Shown here one piece after another: positions 7,259 to 8,342 of a DNA stretch of 8,342 nt. The translations under genes and the position numbers were made by a program. The notes under the pieces are model-generated. The model was not told the origin of the DNA and ran no database searches. It saw nothing but the letters and a program-made list of their open reading frames with translations. The first letter of the stretch is position 1; each line of letters starts with the position of its first letter. The DNA comes from Pseudopedobacter sp036379295 (lineage in GTDB: Bacteria > Bacteroidota > Bacteroidia > Sphingobacteriales > Sphingobacteriaceae), in assembly GCA_036379295.1 (NCBI GenBank), contig DASVGY010000044.1, forward strand, positions 1 to 8,342. The letters are read 5' to 3'.

Positions 7259-7296
7259 CCAGCGGTAAAAAAGCTGATTTTTTAGCATACCGCTGG
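7259..7296 (+). terminator. Second hairpin downstream of the amylase gene
   Basis: Outer arms CCAGCGGTA (7259-7267) and TACCGCTGG (7288-7296) pair perfectly. An inner A6/T6 stem with a GCTGA loop extends the hairpin, leaving AGCA bulged. No T run follows (the next bases are GGCGGG), so it is not a standard intrinsic terminator. It may be an mRNA-end structure or part of a leader for the downstream gene. Confidence 0.45.
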
Positions 7297-7310
7297 GGCG
7301 GGATGAAATT

Positions 7311-7338
7311 GTTGTGCGTTAAAAATGTTTAGCACAAA
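7311..7338 (+). promoter_or_regulatory. Imperfect inverted repeat upstream of arr
   Basis: GTTGTGC (7311-7317) and GCACAAAC (7331-7338) form an imperfect inverted repeat with TAAA/TTTA closer to the centre. Its arms resemble those of the palindrome at 7224 (GTTGCGC and TAA). It lies just upstream of, and partly overlaps, a putative promoter for arr, so it could be an operator; that role is inferred only. Confidence 0.35.
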
Positions 7339-7359
7339 CTACGGGCATTGTTATATTTA
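7328..7359 (+). promoter_or_regulatory. Putative Bacteroidota-type promoter for arr
   Basis: TTTA at 7328-7331 and TATATTTA at 7352-7359, 20 bases apart, resemble the Bacteroidota -33 (TTTG) and -7 (TAnnTTTG) elements, each with A in place of the last G. The start codon lies 17 bases further on. The match is partial; spacing and position are the main support. Confidence 0.35.
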
Positions 7360-7376
7360 TAGAATTAATTTTAGCC

Positions 7377-7826
7377 ATGGACGGTAACAAAGAAATAGAA
7401 AACTCAAAAAATTTAGCGCCAACGCCCTTTGCACAGACGTACTTTCATGGTACAAAAGCAAATCTTAAACTGGGCGAATTTATACAAGCTGGTTACAGTT
7501 CAAACTTTGGGCAGCAAAAAAATGCAAAGTATATTTTTCTTTCCGCTACGTTAGACGCTGCAATTTGGGGAGCGGAGCTTGCTTTAGGTGAAGGAGAAGG
7601 AAGGATTTATTTGGTTGAGCCAACAGGGAAAATAGATAACGACCCTGATTTAACGGACAGAAAGTTTCCGGGTAATCCTACTATGTCATACCGTTCTACG
7701 GCGCCATTTAGGGTTGTTGGCGAAGTAACAATTTGGCAAGGGCATTCGGTTGAACAAGTTAATGCAATGAAAGCGGCATTACAAAGCCTTAAAGAACAAG
7801 GGGTCAATTCTTTAAATGACGAGTAA
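7377..7826 (+). CDS. arr: Arr-type rifamycin ADP-ribosyltransferase
   Basis: A cytoplasmic enzyme of 149 residues that transfers ADP-ribose from NAD+ to a hydroxyl on the rifamycin ansa chain and so inactivates the drug. The whole protein follows the Arr pattern: YFHGTKANLKLGEF (22-35, with NAD-site His24), SATLDAAIWGAELA (56-69), RIYLVEPTGKIDNDP (76-90), DRKFPGNPTMSYR (94-106) and FRVVGEVTIWQGH. The length is normal. By alignment from memory with mycobacterial Arr, the active-site His and Asp are kept (His24, Asp89), while the Tyr49 position appears to be Phe54, with Tyr52 two residues before it. The ATG at 7377 follows an AT-rich leader. The gene seems to be transcribed alone, between the palindromes after the amylase and the repeats that start 24 bases past its stop. 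It does not belong to sugar metabolism and may have been acquired, though its base composition is not clearly different by eye. Confidence 0.95.
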   Translation: MDGNKEIENSKNLAPTPFAQTYFHGTKANLKLGEFIQAGYSSNFGQQKNAKYIFLSATLDAAIWGAELALGEGEGRIYLVEPTGKIDNDPDLTDRKFPGNPTMSYRSTAPFRVVGEVTIWQGHSVEQVNAMKAALQSLKEQGVNSLNDE

Positions 7827-7850
7827 AGAAAGCAAAATTAGAAATCAATT

Positions 7851-7916
7851 GGTTCCTCCGGCGAATCGAGGGGGTGCAAAAGAACAAACAGATCTCTCCT
7901 AACGTCGAGATGACGC
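7851..7916. repeat. Short repeat lacking its left arm (copy e)
   Basis: Starts 24 bases after the arr stop: GGTTCCTCCGGCGAATCGAG, TGCAAAAGAACAAACAG, ATCTCTCCTAACGTCGAG, ending ATGACGCG. It has the same form as the arm-less copies at 5145 and 5213. The 35 bases that follow (to 7951) lead into a complete copy through the shared link CTCCCTTAA. Confidence 0.8.
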
Positions 7917-7951
7917 GTTGAGGCAATCCGTCTTAGTGGTTTCTCCCTTAA

Positions 7952-8063
7952 CCGTCATTCCGAACGAGGTACGAGGAGGAATCTGTTGGTTTCGCCGGTG
8001 AACTTAGGTAGTGCAAAAGAACAAGCAGATCTCTCTTCGCTAAGGCGAATCGAGATGCCGGGG
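7952..8063. repeat. Short palindromic repeat, complete (copy f)
   Basis: A complete short module, identical to the one at 4786 over the first 36 bases (CCGTCATTCCGAACGAGG through AGGAATCTGTT) and across the right end (CAGATCTCTCTTCGC to GAGATGCCGGGG). It differs in the middle, where it reads GGTTTCGCCGGTGAACTTAG. That middle aligns with the start of the arm-less copies, which shows that the module has a separable left arm. Confidence 0.85.
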
Positions 8064-8082
8064 TAAAACAGCAGCGCCCACC

Positions 8083-8310
8083 CAGCAAAAGCAAAGACCA
8101 AAGTACCGCGAAAAATTCGGCCTTGGCCTTTGCGGCAACGAATGACCAAGGTAAAAGCAGAACCTTTGTAGCAAAGGGCGCAGCCGAGAGTTTTTTTGGT
8201 TACTTTTTTTGCGGAAAAAAAAGGAACTGCCCTTTGCCCGGCATGAGGGCAGGCAAGCCAAGAGCGCAAGGCCCTCACCACAAAGAAGAGAAGAGAACTA
8301 AGGCTTTGGT
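8083..8310. repeat. Long hairpin-rich repeat module (copy c)
   Basis: Third long module, linked to the short module at 7952 exactly as at 4786-5144. The variable 20-base stretch (about 8144-8163) again differs in sequence. In the long stem (8199-8227) one base has changed (GTTAC instead of GTTCC), giving one mismatch, and the AGAGC/GCTCT pairing near the end is lost (GGCCCTC). Reverse-strand frames are open but judged spurious. Confidence 0.85.
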
Positions 8311-8321
8311 TCCTCCCTTAA

Positions 8322-8342
8322 CCGTCATTCCGAACGAGGTAC
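8322..8342. repeat. Start of another short repeat, cut by the window edge (copy g)
   Basis: The last 21 bases match the start of the complete short modules (CCGTCATTCCGAACGAGG) after the same CTCCCTTAA link. A further composite unit therefore probably continues to the right of the window. Confidence 0.8.

Noticed and set aside
7235..7322. Possible integron attC site next to arr, since arr genes occur as cassettes
   Set aside because: The facing ends GCGCAAC and GTTGTGC only partly fit the RYYYAAC/GTTRRRY core sites, the structure lies before arr rather than after it, and nothing similar follows arr; no integrase is present.

Overview
The window looks like a chromosomal segment of a Bacteroidota bacterium, most likely of the Pedobacter/Mucilaginibacter type (Sphingobacteriaceae). 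This is inferred from three things. Both amylases carry lipoprotein signals, start codons follow A-rich leaders without a clear Shine-Dalgarno, and the gene set (GH65 phosphorylase, two GH13 lipoproteins, SLC45-like MFS carrier) is typical of Bacteroidota starch/maltose loci. I could not run a search to confirm the taxon.

Positions 1-4502 are the 3' part of an operon on the + strand for alpha-glucan use: the C-terminal half of a GH65 maltose phosphorylase, a GH13 lipoprotein, and an MFS carrier of the SLC45/GPH-like sugar family. Spacing is very tight (tens of bases or less). Positions 4503-5357 hold no gene. They are a repeat island made of a short palindromic module and a long hairpin-rich module. 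Positions 5358-7238 encode a second GH13 lipoprotein with an N-terminal CBM48-like domain. Positions 7224-7376 carry three palindromes and a possible promoter. Positions 7377-7826 encode Arr, a rifamycin ADP-ribosyltransferase. From 7851 to the right edge the same repeat family returns.

Likely joint function: the lipoprotein amylases cut starch-like glucans at the cell envelope, and the MFS carrier brings maltose or short maltodextrins across the inner membrane. The phosphorylase splits maltose with phosphate into glucose and beta-glucose 1-phosphate. The expected beta-phosphoglucomutase, SusC/SusD pair and regulator are not in the window and may lie to the left. Arr is unrelated to sugar use and is probably an accessory gene.

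The least explained part is the repeat family. Two complete composite units (4786-5144 and 7952-8310) are both 359 bases long and have near-identical blocks. Between two of these blocks lies a stretch of constant 20-base length whose sequence differs in every copy. All copies are in the same orientation, and partial copies show that the modules can be used separately. I see no transposase, reverse transcriptase, CRISPR array, tRNA or rRNA gene here.
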